Assembly: GCA_009599575.1 (NCBI GenBank)
Contig: VWND01000007.1
Coordinates: 1,497,501-1,561,500 of the forward strand
Source: Blumeriella jaapii
Taxonomy: Eukaryota > Ascomycota > Leotiomycetes > Helotiales > Drepanopezizaceae
Reading direction: 5' to 3'
Length of the DNA: 64,000 bases
Numbering within the stretch: the first letter of the stretch is position 1; each line of letters starts with the position of its first letter. Under the pieces are notes generated by a model. That model had not been told where the DNA came from, did no database searches, and was given only the letters and a program-made list of their open reading frames with translations. The position numbers were made by a program, and so were the translations under genes. This document shows positions 45,881-56,797 of the stretch, one piece after another.

Positions 45881-48800
45881 GAACGGATTGCCGTCCCGTC
45901 CTGCTGCCCCCCTCCATCCATCCGCCCGCCAAGCCCGCCAAGCTAGGGAAGTTCAGCCGCGCCACACACTCCCAAGGCTTCTCGGCCGCAGCCACGTTTG
46001 GTCACCCTGGGCTCTGGGCTTGGAGGGCTGGGCGTGGCTTGGAGACTGCGAGTGGCACAGCTTGCGGGTGTGGGCTTCTGGAGGCGTTTTGAAGGCGTGC
46101 GATTGACGGGTTGGGGTATGGACTGTACTGTACTGTACTGTACTGTGCAGTGCAGTGTAGTAGAATGGAAGTTGGTCAGTGTTTCGTAAGGTAGGTATGG
46201 TAAGGTAAAGCTGAACACGAATGAATTGAAATGAAATGGAATGGAATAACATGGACGGAGATTGCCGAGGTTGAGGGAGGTCATTTCCCGATCGTGCATA
46301 CGGATGTGCAGTACTCGTTGCTTGTTGTGTATGTGTGGGTGTGTGTTTTCCGCGGGCGTATTGTCTCGTGGGGTATACTTTGGGAATAGGATAAGAGGGG
46401 GAGGGGAGTGACGTTTTGCCTCGAGTTTGCTTCTTTTTCATTAGGTACGAAGATTGTATGTATGGCGAGGCTTGGGGGGGGGGGTGTGGATATTCATCGT
46501 GTGGTTGTATACTTGTGAAAAAAAGCTATACTGTACCTCAGCACCAACAAGGACACCTTCAACAAGGTAAATAAGAAATGTACGACCTTGGTCTTTCGTA
46601 TTTTTTGCTTTGCGGGAAAGCAGAGCCGAAAAGTCAACAAACCCTTTTAAGACGACTGGGCAAATTTTTCATCCATCCAACCCATTTCATCTCATCATCC
46701 CATCCCATCCGCTCAATTTGCCCAGCAAGCGTAGCACGTCACAAATGGCTGCATGGTCCGCGGCGAGGCATGTGTACTTGCGAAGTTGCCCTTACTTCTA
46801 GGTAGTTCCGTTCGTACCTAGGTAAGGTAGGTAAGTAGGTAGATAAGTAAGCAGGCAGGCACCTGCAACACAATCGTTCCTTGTCTTCAAGTCCTTGAGC
46901 AAAACAAAACCTAACCATAAGAATGTACTTGTACGCTTTCTCGGATCATGAGATGTGACTTCTTTTAAATATATGATTCGAAATCATAAGGCGTGTGTAA
47001 AAGATGACGCCGAAAGAAAATCCGCGAGCTAGTAGTCTGCTTTAGTCCCGTCAAGCCCAGAGCAGAGCAGGGTAGAGCGTACAGTCTCTTGACGTCAGCC
47101 TATCTCTCTGTGTAGGTTCATATCATATACAATTTGGTTACGTATTCTTCTCATTTCCATTCACCCATTCTGCTTGCAGAGAAAAGCTTGAAATGGGTTG
47201 GAATTGGTGTATGAGCAGATACAAAATAGACGGATGAATATCAAATAGACGATTAGATCAACGACGGAGCTGAAACAAGTACACGGACTTTATGAATATC
47301 TTCCTATCACGAGGTAGATGAATTCCCAGGTTTCAAATGTTTTGTGTCGTGCGATGATTGGGCGATGCTGGGGCTGGCATCTTTAAGTTTGAGCTTTGAA
47401 AGTTGATTTTTACTTCTGCTTGCCTACTTATTGTATGTCGGGCAATATATTTAGAATTTGAGATGTCTGGTTTTGCGTGTGTGCTTCTATGTTGGTTGTG
47501 TACGTGTTACGTAAGTAGACAGGTAGACGGGTAGTCAAGTGCTCTTTCCACATGCGTGTCGTACAGGAAGCAGACCTTTACTTATAGCTAGCCAAACAAA
47601 AGCAAATTCCTCTCTATGCATATATAGACACTTCACTCAGACAGAATTATCTTGATTCTCTTCCCGAAGCCGCCTCCTTGTTTCTCTTCTCTCCATCGCC
47701 ATCATCATTCTACGGATACGTCCCACCTCACTCTAATTCGAACCCAGGTTGGCAGCTGCCAGTTTTGTCTCTCCAAATCAAGCGAGCTCTTTTTTCTTGT
47801 ATGCACGCTAAATGTTCGTAGAAGTGAGATCCAAAAAATATAGAATATTGGTTTGCGATTGTGGCGCGAAGACAAAAAGTGATTCTAGTCATGACATGCA
47901 GATTAGAGAACGAGAAGCTGCAAATCGTCGAATACAAGCGAGGACGAGTAAGGATAGAAAACGTATTTTCTACAGATATTTTTGGAAAACGCCAGAAGCA
48001 CGAGGAAAAGAAAGAGAACGTCACGAGGATCTTTTGGGGCCTGGCACGCTTTGCAAGCGTGAGCAAGAGTTGATCTGATGGTGTGGAATGCAAGCATGAT
48101 AAGTCGCCGATAGATGCTCAGAGGAGACAAGAGAGAAGGGTAGTTGCCCATCTTTCGTCACTGTAGCCGCTTGCCTCCTCAGCTTTTCTCGACACAGTCG
48201 TGACGCCCAACCACGTGTTAGTAAAAAAATAAACACCCAATTTAGCAACTGTGATATTTTAATGGAAGGGGTAGATGAAGAGGTAAATGAATAGATTCTA
48301 CATCTAGTGATGTGTATGGTGGTCAGCGGATCTAAAGTATGTTCATCTATTTCTACGAATATCTTTGTTGGATTTTCGTTCTGCGCAGCAGGTAGGAAAC
48401 CGAAGGCAACCGACGGCTACAAGATCGCATAATCATGCACATACAGGATTAGCCGTTTAGCCCTATCCCATCTTACCTTATTACCAACTACCTTTGTAAA
48501 AGAATGAACTATTGGCTGATCAAAAAAGCCATCAGATGGTTTGGTTACATGTCACAGTTTGCGTCTAACAATTGATCTTTAGAGGCTCGAGAGGGAAAAC
48601 AAACTCCTTAAAGCAGAGCAAGAGTGAAAAGTGACTGCCTTGGGCTAGCTCTTTCCATTTCCCAACCAGGTTAGCTACCACGTGTTTTTGTTGCACTTCG
48701 CAGTTGTGTTGACATTGGCCCTTTAATGCCTGAGGCTGACTTTCCGCAGGCTACTCATCCGATCCACCTTTGCTGTAGTCTCAACGACATTGTTGCACGT

Positions 48801-49544
48801 CGTAGACGTGTTGATTTTTAGAGAAGCAGAGAATCAAGCCCGTGGCTTTTCGGAGAATAACCAAAGGAAGTAGTTCAGGTTAAAAAGAGCAAGTTATTCG
48901 GAAATTCCTCGCGATCCGACAATTTGGTACGCTTTGACATCCAACACCTGGAACCTGCCCGCCCCGAGACAGCCTGCCAGCTATTCCGACCTCTCAACCA
49001 ACTCGGAAGCGACCTCAAGGCAGTTTTGCAGAAGCTGGAAAGCTGTGTTCGCGCTCGGTGCCGGCCACCAGGATCCACACGCCATCAGTTTATGATAGCT
49101 TTTTCATCAGCTGGGTAGCCCTCTGCGTCGACGCCAACCCCAACCGGGCCTGCACATATGTCTGGATCTCGCCGGGGCGACGAGACCGTTTCATGACCCG
49201 TCGCTTTGCTCTCGAGACCCAGACCAACAGAGGGCGCCGGAATTGCGCGGTGAGGAACTTGATTCGCGACGCCAGATTCGAGCTCCCCAGGGGAGTCGAG
49301 GCGGGTGGTAGTAAGCCACTGCTATTGGACGCAAGATGAGTCTTTTCTTTGGGAACTGAATGGCCCCAAGACGGGAACGTAGTGTGTTCTTGAACGCATG
49401 CTATAACTTCTTGCTCATAGTTGTGTGCTATTGCAGTCCGATGGGTCATCGTATGAAAAGATGAAGCGTCTCTGATGCGTAGATTGAAGAGGATGTGCTC
49501 TTACACCTTGAAACTCTGGAAGGTTTGAAGAACAGGCCGAGGAG

Positions 49545-49853
49545 CTAAAACGCTTTCTGGTCGACGAGGCAGTCTTCGGTAGAACAGACGTGCAGTAAGC
49601 CGTACTTTGGGTCGCAGTTCGTGATATAGCTTCCAGAGATCGAGTAGATATGGACGTTGCTATAGCATCTCGGTGGATTCTGGAAGCTACAATTGTATAA
49701 GGCTGGAGGCGTCAGGCTCATGGGACTCGGTCTGCCAGAATTTAAGTAGTGGGAGGAATCTTCTGAGAACCTCGTCGGAATGATCTCAATAGTTCTGTTC
49801 CCGAGGGCCTTGAGCCTGACAGTCAGTAGTGTACGCAGACAAATAGAAAACAC
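49545..49853 (-). pseudogene. Possible 2EXR-domain gene relic
   Basis: The minus frame has VRLKALGNRTIEIIP, then SLTPPAL, then CDPKYGLLHV. Order and spacing recall the ELRLxIW-(6)-RxIEI ... PPALLxxCRESR ... DPxxDxLY layout of 2EXR proteins. The opening FPxLPxELR motif and the CRESR motif are degraded, no ATG opens the frame, and no upstream exon is visible. An intact 2EXR gene lies 1.1 kb downstream on the other strand. The resemblance is weak and could be chance. Confidence 0.25.
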
Positions 49854-50926
49854 AAGTAAAACAATCCAATCCTATCAACGATACAGTAGCAGCCTGGTGT
49901 GCTTGCAAAGCTACGGTAGGCCCGTGTCGCGGAAAACATGGAAGTAAACAAAGTCCTCCATGTGCGCGGCAAGCGAAGCCGTGCTCCGGAATTTTTTTTT
50001 GGCTACTATTTGGAGGTGGTTAGTCAAATTCCCTACATCGTACTGCGAGGACACCGACTTCTCTGCTATCTGCAATTGCGCGGATAGTGGGATGGGTTGA
50101 CGCGCTTGTCGTGGGCATCTATTCAAGCAATTAAAGATTGTAGAGTTGTCAGGCAGTGTCTGGATTTTTGCACTCCAGATCTTTTTGGCTTTTCATTTTT
50201 TTAGCTTGGTTTTACAAGATTTTTTAGGGGGGGTTTTTTTTCTTTGAATCTTTTTTATTTGATGCGCATTTTTTATCTCCGAGCAATTTTTATTTTGTTC
50301 TGGCTGGCCTTGTTTGTTTACTCCAAAAATGTGGAGAAAATAAGCGAGCTGTGCTCAACTAAAAACACTTCCCCACAATGATCCAAGGTTCTGAAGCAGC
50401 GTGGAGTCAGCTGAACCTCATTAAACTCATGACTATGGCACTTTCTCATCGTTTCCAGAGTGTTGGATTCTATAGCTTTATTAGGTAGAGCCGACAAGAT
50501 GTCGATCTGTCAATTGCTAAATTGTCATGCAACAGTTGATGATTAGAGCGGCCATTTGAGTAAGACACTATGGCTTTCAGAGGAGTAAGTCGCCTTTGAT
50601 TGGTAGAATTGAGAACTTGAAGACAGCTGTCGGCTATGCGTTTCATGTGCTGGGTAAAGAAAATCCTCGGCCTGCAGAAAGCAGACTCGTGACTAAAAGA
50701 ATGCTTTGAAAAATAAGCCGGTCATCGTAAAGAATACCAGATCAGCTACCACCCCCACGAAAACTCTACTAAGGTATAGAATGCTCGATACATTCCGATA
50801 AAGTTGATTGGGGGGATGCTTCTTATGTCCTGGGACTTTAAATATGCCTCCGCGTTCCCAAGTCTGCTCCTTCCAAAGGGATAAATCTGTCGCATTCAAA
50901 TATCGAAGAAGTCATTCGCCAACAAG

Positions 50927-51765
50927 ATGGGCCCCAAGAAAACAAAAGTAGCCCCCAAAGCTGCTCCGAAGCCACAATTGCTGAAAAGCTTCGATCAATT
51001 TCCCAAGCTACCGGTAGAGCTCCGCTGCATGATCGTATGTGATCGACCCCATTCCCAATTTCCAAGATCATGGGATCAAGATTCAGTCATTGTTGGGCTC
51101 AGTGTTTAGATATTGGAACTAATGTTCTCAATCTATTGTAGTGGCGCTTTGCCATCCCGGATCGGACCTTACAGTTTACTACCACCTATGATGGGTCATC
51201 ATGGACGGCTCGAGCCTCAGCAGAGATTACATTGGCGGGTGTTAACCAGGAATCCCGAAGGGAGGTCTTGAAGCTTCAAGATCAGCCATTCCGAGGTCCT
51301 AATCAGACGCTCCAGATCAACTTCTCCCAAGATCTGATCTACCTCGACCTCAGCCTTCTGAGGTACCAACGGCCGACTTTAGATTCGATCTTAAAGGCGG
51401 TCTTCTGCAAGAAAGCCTTACCAACGGAGCCCAAAATCAGACTTGCAATCGGATATTCGTCTTCCAAAATGCTCGCTCCCTGTGCGAACGCGTCGAGCAA
51501 ATGGGAGAGTGAGATGATGCGCGCGGTGAAAGATCTGATTCTTCTTGCGGAGTGTCACGTGTCGCGTCGTACTTTAAGCCGGATGCTTGTTCTGGAATCT
51601 GTGGGCGTAGGGCGTTACTCACGCTTGCTTGGAGAAGAATTTGAAGTCTTGAAAGAGAGAAATCCTGGCTTGTTGCTTCCGAGGGTATGGGCTGGAAGAA
51701 GAGGTTTGCCTGCCCCGAGGAAATCTAGACATGAGATGAGGCTTCGAAGTCACTCTTTACCTTGA
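50927..51765 (+). CDS. 2EXR domain-containing protein
   Basis: A member of the large fungal 2EXR family, whose biochemical role is unknown. Exons are 50927..51034 and 51142..51765 (107-nt intron, GTATGT...TTGTAG), giving 243 residues. After a Lys/Pro-rich start (MGPKKTKVAPKAAPKP) the first defining motif FPKLPVELRCMIWRFAIP spans the splice junction exactly. The next motif is ITLAGVNQESRREVLK, equivalent to the usual PxLLxxCRESR, and then the IYLDLS strand. The C-terminal half is basic and ends MRLRSHSLP. The ATG at 50927 is the only sensible start, since the frame upstream is closed. The family call is firm. Confidence 0.82.
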
Positions 51766-52695
51766 CAATCATCTTGAGAGGTTGTGCAAGGCGTGGAGGG
51801 TACCGATGAGAAATTATGTATATAATATACTTATGTACTTGGGTCAATTCATTAGAATCAAAATCACAATTACATGGCAGGTCTTGAGACTAGACTTGTT
51901 GGAGTTTGGCTTTGGACAGTATCCAACAGAAACATCGCGGGTGTCGTTTACTCTAGCGTAATCTTTGATTCATTTTTCACTACCTCGATTTTATTCTCGT
52001 TATTCGATTCATTTTGAAAATCCCTTGTCTTGACCCTTGTAAGCTCTACTAAACCTCTATTTGTATGTACCCGATCACACATGTAAAAAGTACCTTTTAT
52101 TAGTTACCCTAGATACTTTTCGTTTGTTTTTCACATCTCTTGCTGCTTTTCTTTTTGCCATGAAGGCACCGAGGAGAACTTTATCAGCTGAGGTACCTGT
52201 GTTCAAGGGGCCAGCCGTTTGAGGTCAACCTTACGAAAATCCAACCAGGAGATTATTGTGTCTATGAAAAGGACTTGGGCTTCTGCGCTCAGAAGGAACG
52301 AATCTAAATTTTTCTTTGCCCTTAGAGGGTCCCGGGAAAGAGAGGGAGGCATGGTGATATGTAGAGCTTGCAGCTGCCTCATTATGCACCCCCTTAGGAG
52401 ATCGAATGCAAACGGGACATGGAAGTCAGGCATCATGGCACAGCACAGCACAGCACGGCAAGATCAAGGAGAGCCTCAGCATTTGAATGAACTGTGTCAT
52501 TAGCCCGCAGGCGGTATCAAGGCCGAAAAGCCAACGCAAAAAGAAGTCATTCCTATCGTATAATCATGAACCGCCCGCCCTCACATATCCGACCCATCCA
52601 TTGCGATAACCGGTTGTCAGAGAAAACAGAGCAAAGTTTTGTCCGTTACCAATCTGCGAGAATTGAAGGAGAGAGGGGTATCGTAAGGGACGCCT
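51766..52695. other. Intergenic 0.9 kb between convergent genes
   Basis: Convergent 3' flanks of the 2EXR (+) and Hsp9/12 (-) genes. The sequence is AT-rich with no repeats except CACAG pentamers (GCACAGCACAGCACAGC) at about 52438-52456. Nothing else is supported. Confidence 0.6.
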
Positions 52696-53180
52696 CTACT
52701 TGAGGTCGTTCTTCTTCGCAGACTCATCGGCCTTGCCCGTGAGGGAGTTGACTGTTTAGATTAGCAGAGAAGAGGGGCAGTGGAGGGCAAGGAACAGCAT
52801 ACCAGTGTCAGTGACGGTGTTGGTGACCTTTTCGACGATGCTCCCACCCTCGTTTTGGGCCTTGTCACCCTCGCCACGGACGGTGTCCCCAGCCTTCTGA
52901 GTGGTTGACTTCTCGCCGCCTGGGAAAATGCTTGTCAGATGCTTGAAGGGGTGATGGCGAGAAGAGCGAGGGAGTCAACATACTTGGTTGGACAGCAGCC
53001 GCAGCCTTGTCAGCAGCACCGGTGATGGTCTCGCCGATCTTCTCCGTGTTTGATTTCGCAGAGTCGGGGGTGATCTTTTCGGAGGCCTGCGAAGTGAAGT
53101 CCTTTCGGCTGCGAGGTGTTAGCATGTGATGGGAGGAGGAGGAGGGGGGGGGGAGGGGGACCATACAGGTTGTCAGACAT
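52696..53180 (-). CDS. Hsp9/Hsp12 family stress protein
   Basis: A small hydrophilic protein of the Hsp12 (yeast)/Hsp9 (S. pombe) family; Hsp12 is intrinsically disordered and binds membranes under stress. Exons on the minus strand are 53180..53167, 53108..52984, 52919..52803 and 52751..52696, with introns of 58, 64 and 51 nt. The first exon has only 14 nt. The 103-residue product starts MSDNLRKDFTSQASEKITPD, close to the family's MSDxGRKDFxxKxxExxxPDS opening. It continues with TEKIGETITGAADKAAAAVQP and GEKSTTQKAGD and ends KKNDLK. Every junction keeps the frame. Confidence 0.88.
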
Positions 53181-53288
53181 GATGAATGAGGTTGGGTGGT
53201 GTTGGGGAGATGGTTCTGGTGGGTTGTGAAGTGTTGGGCGTGGGTGAAGGTGAAGGTTGAAGATCGAGGATGGAAGTGTGGTTGTGGG

Positions 53289-53328
53289 AGGGGAAGAGGG
53301 AGAGGAGAGGAAGAGGGGGGCGACGTTC
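53289..53328 (-). promoter_or_regulatory. STRE-like AGGGG elements upstream of Hsp9/12
   Basis: AGGGG occurs at 53289-53293 and 53324-53328, 110-150 bp before the Hsp9/12 start on the minus strand (CCCCT in gene orientation). CCCCT is the stress-response element of Msn2/4-type factors. The stretch is generally G-rich, so the match could be fortuitous. Confidence 0.35.
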
Positions 53329-53960
53329 TTTAAGTAGGTAGGTAGTGTGGCAGTTTCCTGCCTGTTTGGAATGAGGCCAACACGACGTCATTCGATCGTG
53401 CTTTCCATTGACGAGCTACCGACCTACAAAGAAGGCGTTCTAGGCAGGCACGAGGCCGACGCCGCAGTTGAAGTGTTCCTTGACTACTGACCTGGCGCTT
53501 TCAGAGCTTCGCATCAACTCATCCCATTTTCCATGTGAAGCAGCGGGGCAGCAGCCAATAATGCAGCAAACGCCTGTGGTACCAAGGGGCACAAAGACCC
53601 ATGTCTGAGACATTCGCTGGATGTCGGTGATGTCATTTCGGTGCAACATCGCGATGCACGCGCCAGCTGACCAGAGACTGCTTGGCTTCAGATGTTCAGA
53701 TGTTGGGCACGTATGGCGTTATATCCGGGGAGCATGGCACGCAGTGGAGCTCGCGGGCTTCTCACACCACGGATTGCACCCAGCCAGGATCGCAAGAAGA
53801 GCCACGCTCGAGCAGCAGTTCGTGAGGTCCCTTCACACGATGAAGAGCAATCGGGCTGTGGGTGGGAAGTTCCCGTCCAGACCATCCATCCGATGCTCCT
53901 GGAGGTGCCCTTTGCAGAAGGGGATGCTGATTCGGGACTCCAACAATGGTGTCCAAGCAA

Positions 53961-54204
53961 CAGTACTGTGTTGTATGTACTGTGTATACGTACTGTGTAT
54001 ATGTACTGTGTCTACGTACTGTGTCTATGTACTGTGTGTATGTATGTACTGTGTGTATGTACTGTGTGTATGTACTGTGTATGTACTGTGTATGTACTGT
54101 GTCTACGTACTGTGTCTATGTACTGTGTATGTACTGTGTCTACGTACTGTGTCTATGTACTGTGTCTATGTACTGTGTGTATGTACTGTGTGTATGTACT
54201 GTGT
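53961..54204. repeat. 13-bp tandem array (TAYGTACTGTGTN), about 18 copies
   Basis: Units alternate TACGTACTGTGT and TATGTACTGTGT plus one spacer base, with a few shortened units. The array is stop-free in all three plus frames, giving spurious Tyr-Val-Leu-Cys peptides. It lies 430 bp upstream of the SidB start codon. Confidence 0.9.
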
Positions 54205-54636
54205 GCAAGCATGTCGAAAGTCAACAAACCAAACAAGCAATTCTATTCCGGCTCAGGAGTTTTAAAGTTCCGGCCCGCGCTCATCGTTGCCATGCCACTT
54301 GCCCTGCGTAAACAAGCTCACCCCGCTTCGACCCCATCCCCCGAATGTGCAGACGAGATCTACGACGACAGGACCTACAGTCCTCCTGTACGCACAGCAT
54401 AGAGTACCGCGTCGGGCTGCTGGTATTCCCACCCCTCAATTCCAGATTCGCTCCACTTCTCCGCATCTCAAGTCACTCCTTCGCCTCCTCTCCGGCTCGC
54501 GCGCGGCGGTGCAGAGTGTGGTGCATCCATCTTCTCAGGCCGCTCACCCCCGACCCCCCCCGACCCGCGCACCGAGACACACGCTGCAGACAACAACACC
54601 CACCGCCGTACGCAACGACCCAGCAATCCACCCAGC

Positions 54637-56797
54637 ATGTCGAACTTCATCACCAATCTCTTCCCTTCGTCCCAGGCCAGCAAGCAGGATGGTGTCCTGC
54701 CAGTGCCTCCTCCAGCTCTCCACACTCGCGCGAGCCAAAACGACTCCTTTGCGGAGCGTCCCAACACGCCTGGCCGAAACAATTTCACAACACCCGTCTC
54801 GACGCCGCAAGGCAGCCCGAGTAAGAACCGAAATCCTCCAGGAGCACACGACCTGCCCGTCGCCTTCGAAAATGCCATGAAGATTGCGCCTCCGCAATTC
54901 GGCCTGGGACGGCCACAGGTCCCACTGTCGCCAGGAAAGGGCAGCAATCTAGCGGTAGACGATTCCTACTTTGGCCACTCTGCGGGGAGTGCCGATGATA
55001 GTATGGTGCAGAAGTCGGCGGCGGTAACGCCCGGTAGCCCTCTGAGGAAGCAAGGCAAGGAGAATACACCCCCCGGATCAAGACAAGGGCTCGATTCTCC
55101 CAACCAGGCGGCAATCTCCAGACACGAGCTCTACCAGCTGCCCCAGACTACGAGAAAGTACAACACTCAGCGTGGATTGACCGCAGCCGAGTTGGACATT
55201 TTGCACAAGCCAAATGTCAAGCGCCTTGCGAACGTAACACAGCTTTGTAAGTACAAGTTCGGATTCCCGAATGGGGCACATCTAACCACCGGCACGCAGA
55301 CTTTTTAGACTACTACTTCGACCTTCTTAGCTACGTGGGGTCCCGACAAACCCGCCTCGATCACTTCCGCTCCGAATTCCCCCCACCTCCAGAGACTCCC
55401 GAAGAGACGTACAATCCAGTCTGGCAAAAGTATGTCGGAAGAGAGCGTGCCAACCTCCGCAAACGTCGCGTTCGTCTTCGCCAGGGCGATTTCCAGATCC
55501 TCACACAAGTCGGGCAAGGTGGCTATGGTCAGGTCTTCTTGGCTCAGAAGAAGGATACTCGCGAGGTCTGCGCGTTAAAGGTCATGAGCAAGAAGTTGCT
55601 GTTCAAGTTAGATGAGATTCGACATGTTCTCACAGAGCGCGACATCCTTACGAATGCGCAGAGCGAGTGGCTAGTCCGACTGCTGTACTCCTTCCAGGAC
55701 GAGAAGAGTATCTACTTGGCTATGGTAAGATTGGTTCCAAACATGGATTGGACCAGACTGATCTGAAAATAGGAATACGTTCCTGGTGGAGATTTCCGGA
55801 CCTTGCTCAACAACACTGGTGTCCTTGCAAATCGACATGCCCGCTTCTACATTGCCGAGATGTTCTGTTCGGTCGACGCGCTCCATCAACTAGGCTATAT
55901 TCATCGAGATCTGAAGCCGGAGAACTTCTTGATTGATTCCACCGGCCACGTCAAGCTCACAGATTTCGGTCTTGCGGCTGGCTTCCTGGCTCCGGGCAAG
56001 ATTGAGTCCATGCGCGTCAAGCTCGAGAAGGTTGGAGAGACCTACGTTCCCTTCGGCAAGCCAATGGAACAACGAACTGTCGCCGAGCGTCGGGAAGGAT
56101 ATCGATCAATGCGAGACCGCGATGTCAACTATGCAAAGTCGATCGTTGGCTCGCCCGATTACATGGCACCTGAAGTCCTAAAGGGTGATGAGTACGAGTT
56201 CTCGGTAGATTATTGGAGTCTTGGGTGTATGCATTTCGAGGCGTTGACTGGGTTCCCTCCTTTCGCAGGAGCTACAGTCGAGGAAACGTGGAAGAACTTG
56301 AAGCATTGGAGAGAGGTGTTGAAGCGACCTGTCTGGGAGGATCCAAACTACTTCATCAGCAACCGCACCTGGAACTTCATCACTAGGTATGTCGCTCCAT
56401 CCGAATTTGGCTATCCCATGCTAACTTGAATAGTTGCATTGCGTCCAAATCCAAGCGCTTCTCGTCCATCAAGGAAGTCTACGATCATCAATACTTCGCG
56501 GAAGTCGACTGGACCACTCTCCGCTCCCAACGTGCTCCCTTCGTCCCCGAACTCGACTCCGAGACTGACGCTGGCTACTTTGACGACTTCAGCAACGAAG
56601 CCGACATGGCCAAGTACAAGGAGGTGCACGAGAAGCAAGAGGCCCTGGAAAACATGGCCGACAGAGAAGATTCGATGAGCAAGAGCTTGTTCGTCGGCTT
56701 CACATTTCGACATCGCAAGCCTGCCACGGGCGAGGATGGCCAGTCCAGTCCGAGGAAAGCTATCGCTACGGATGGTACCTTCGGTACGATGTTGTAG
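54637..56797 (+). CDS. sidB: SidB/Dbf2 NDR-family Ser/Thr kinase (septation/mitotic exit)
   Basis: The terminal kinase of the SIN/MEN pathway; with its Mob1 partner it triggers septation at the spindle pole body and division site. Exons are 54637..55246, 55300..55724, 55773..56386 and 56434..56797 (introns 53, 48, 47 nt), giving 670 residues. The N-terminal 200 residues are Pro/Ser-rich. The NDR N-terminal region leads into GQGGYGQV (about 275-282), ALKVMSKK (Lys about 295), HRDLKPEN (about 389-396) and DFGLA (about 409). The NDR insert is followed by the activation segment AKSIVGSPDYMAPE, with its Ser at about 468. The C-terminal extension contains TTLRSQRAPFVPELDSETDAGYFDDF. All splice joins keep the kinase fold. 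The start is the first ATG of the frame (MSNFITNLFPS). The symbol follows A. nidulans; yeast DBF2 and S. pombe sid2 are counterparts. Confidence 0.93.

Larger units (their letters stand above)
40854..50926. other. 10 kb gene-poor region: simple repeats, then AT-rich sequence
   Basis: 40854-41300 is the cyclin gene's upstream region. From 41.5 kb to 46.8 kb there are CGG, CCAGGC, CACGACCACA, 16-mer, poly-C, AGC, GGTTG/GGTCG and TACTGTATG arrays. From 46.9 kb to 50.9 kb the sequence is AT-rich with few repeats, apart from a GC-richer island at 48920-49340 that is open in several frames but unrecognised. A possible 2EXR relic lies at 49545-49853. I see no supported intact gene. Confidence 0.55.
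53181..54636. other. Divergent promoter region between Hsp9/12 and SidB genes
   Basis: The left part carries GA-rich sequence and AGGGG elements. The middle (53440-53960) is unique and open in several frames but unrecognised. 53961-54204 is a 13-bp tandem array. 54210-54636 is the SidB leader, CA-rich before the ATG. Confidence 0.6.

Noticed and set aside
53621..54402. Three overlapping plus frames of 121-236 codons with Tyr-Val-Leu-Cys repeats
   Set aside because: Caused by the 13-bp array, which has no stop in any plus frame.
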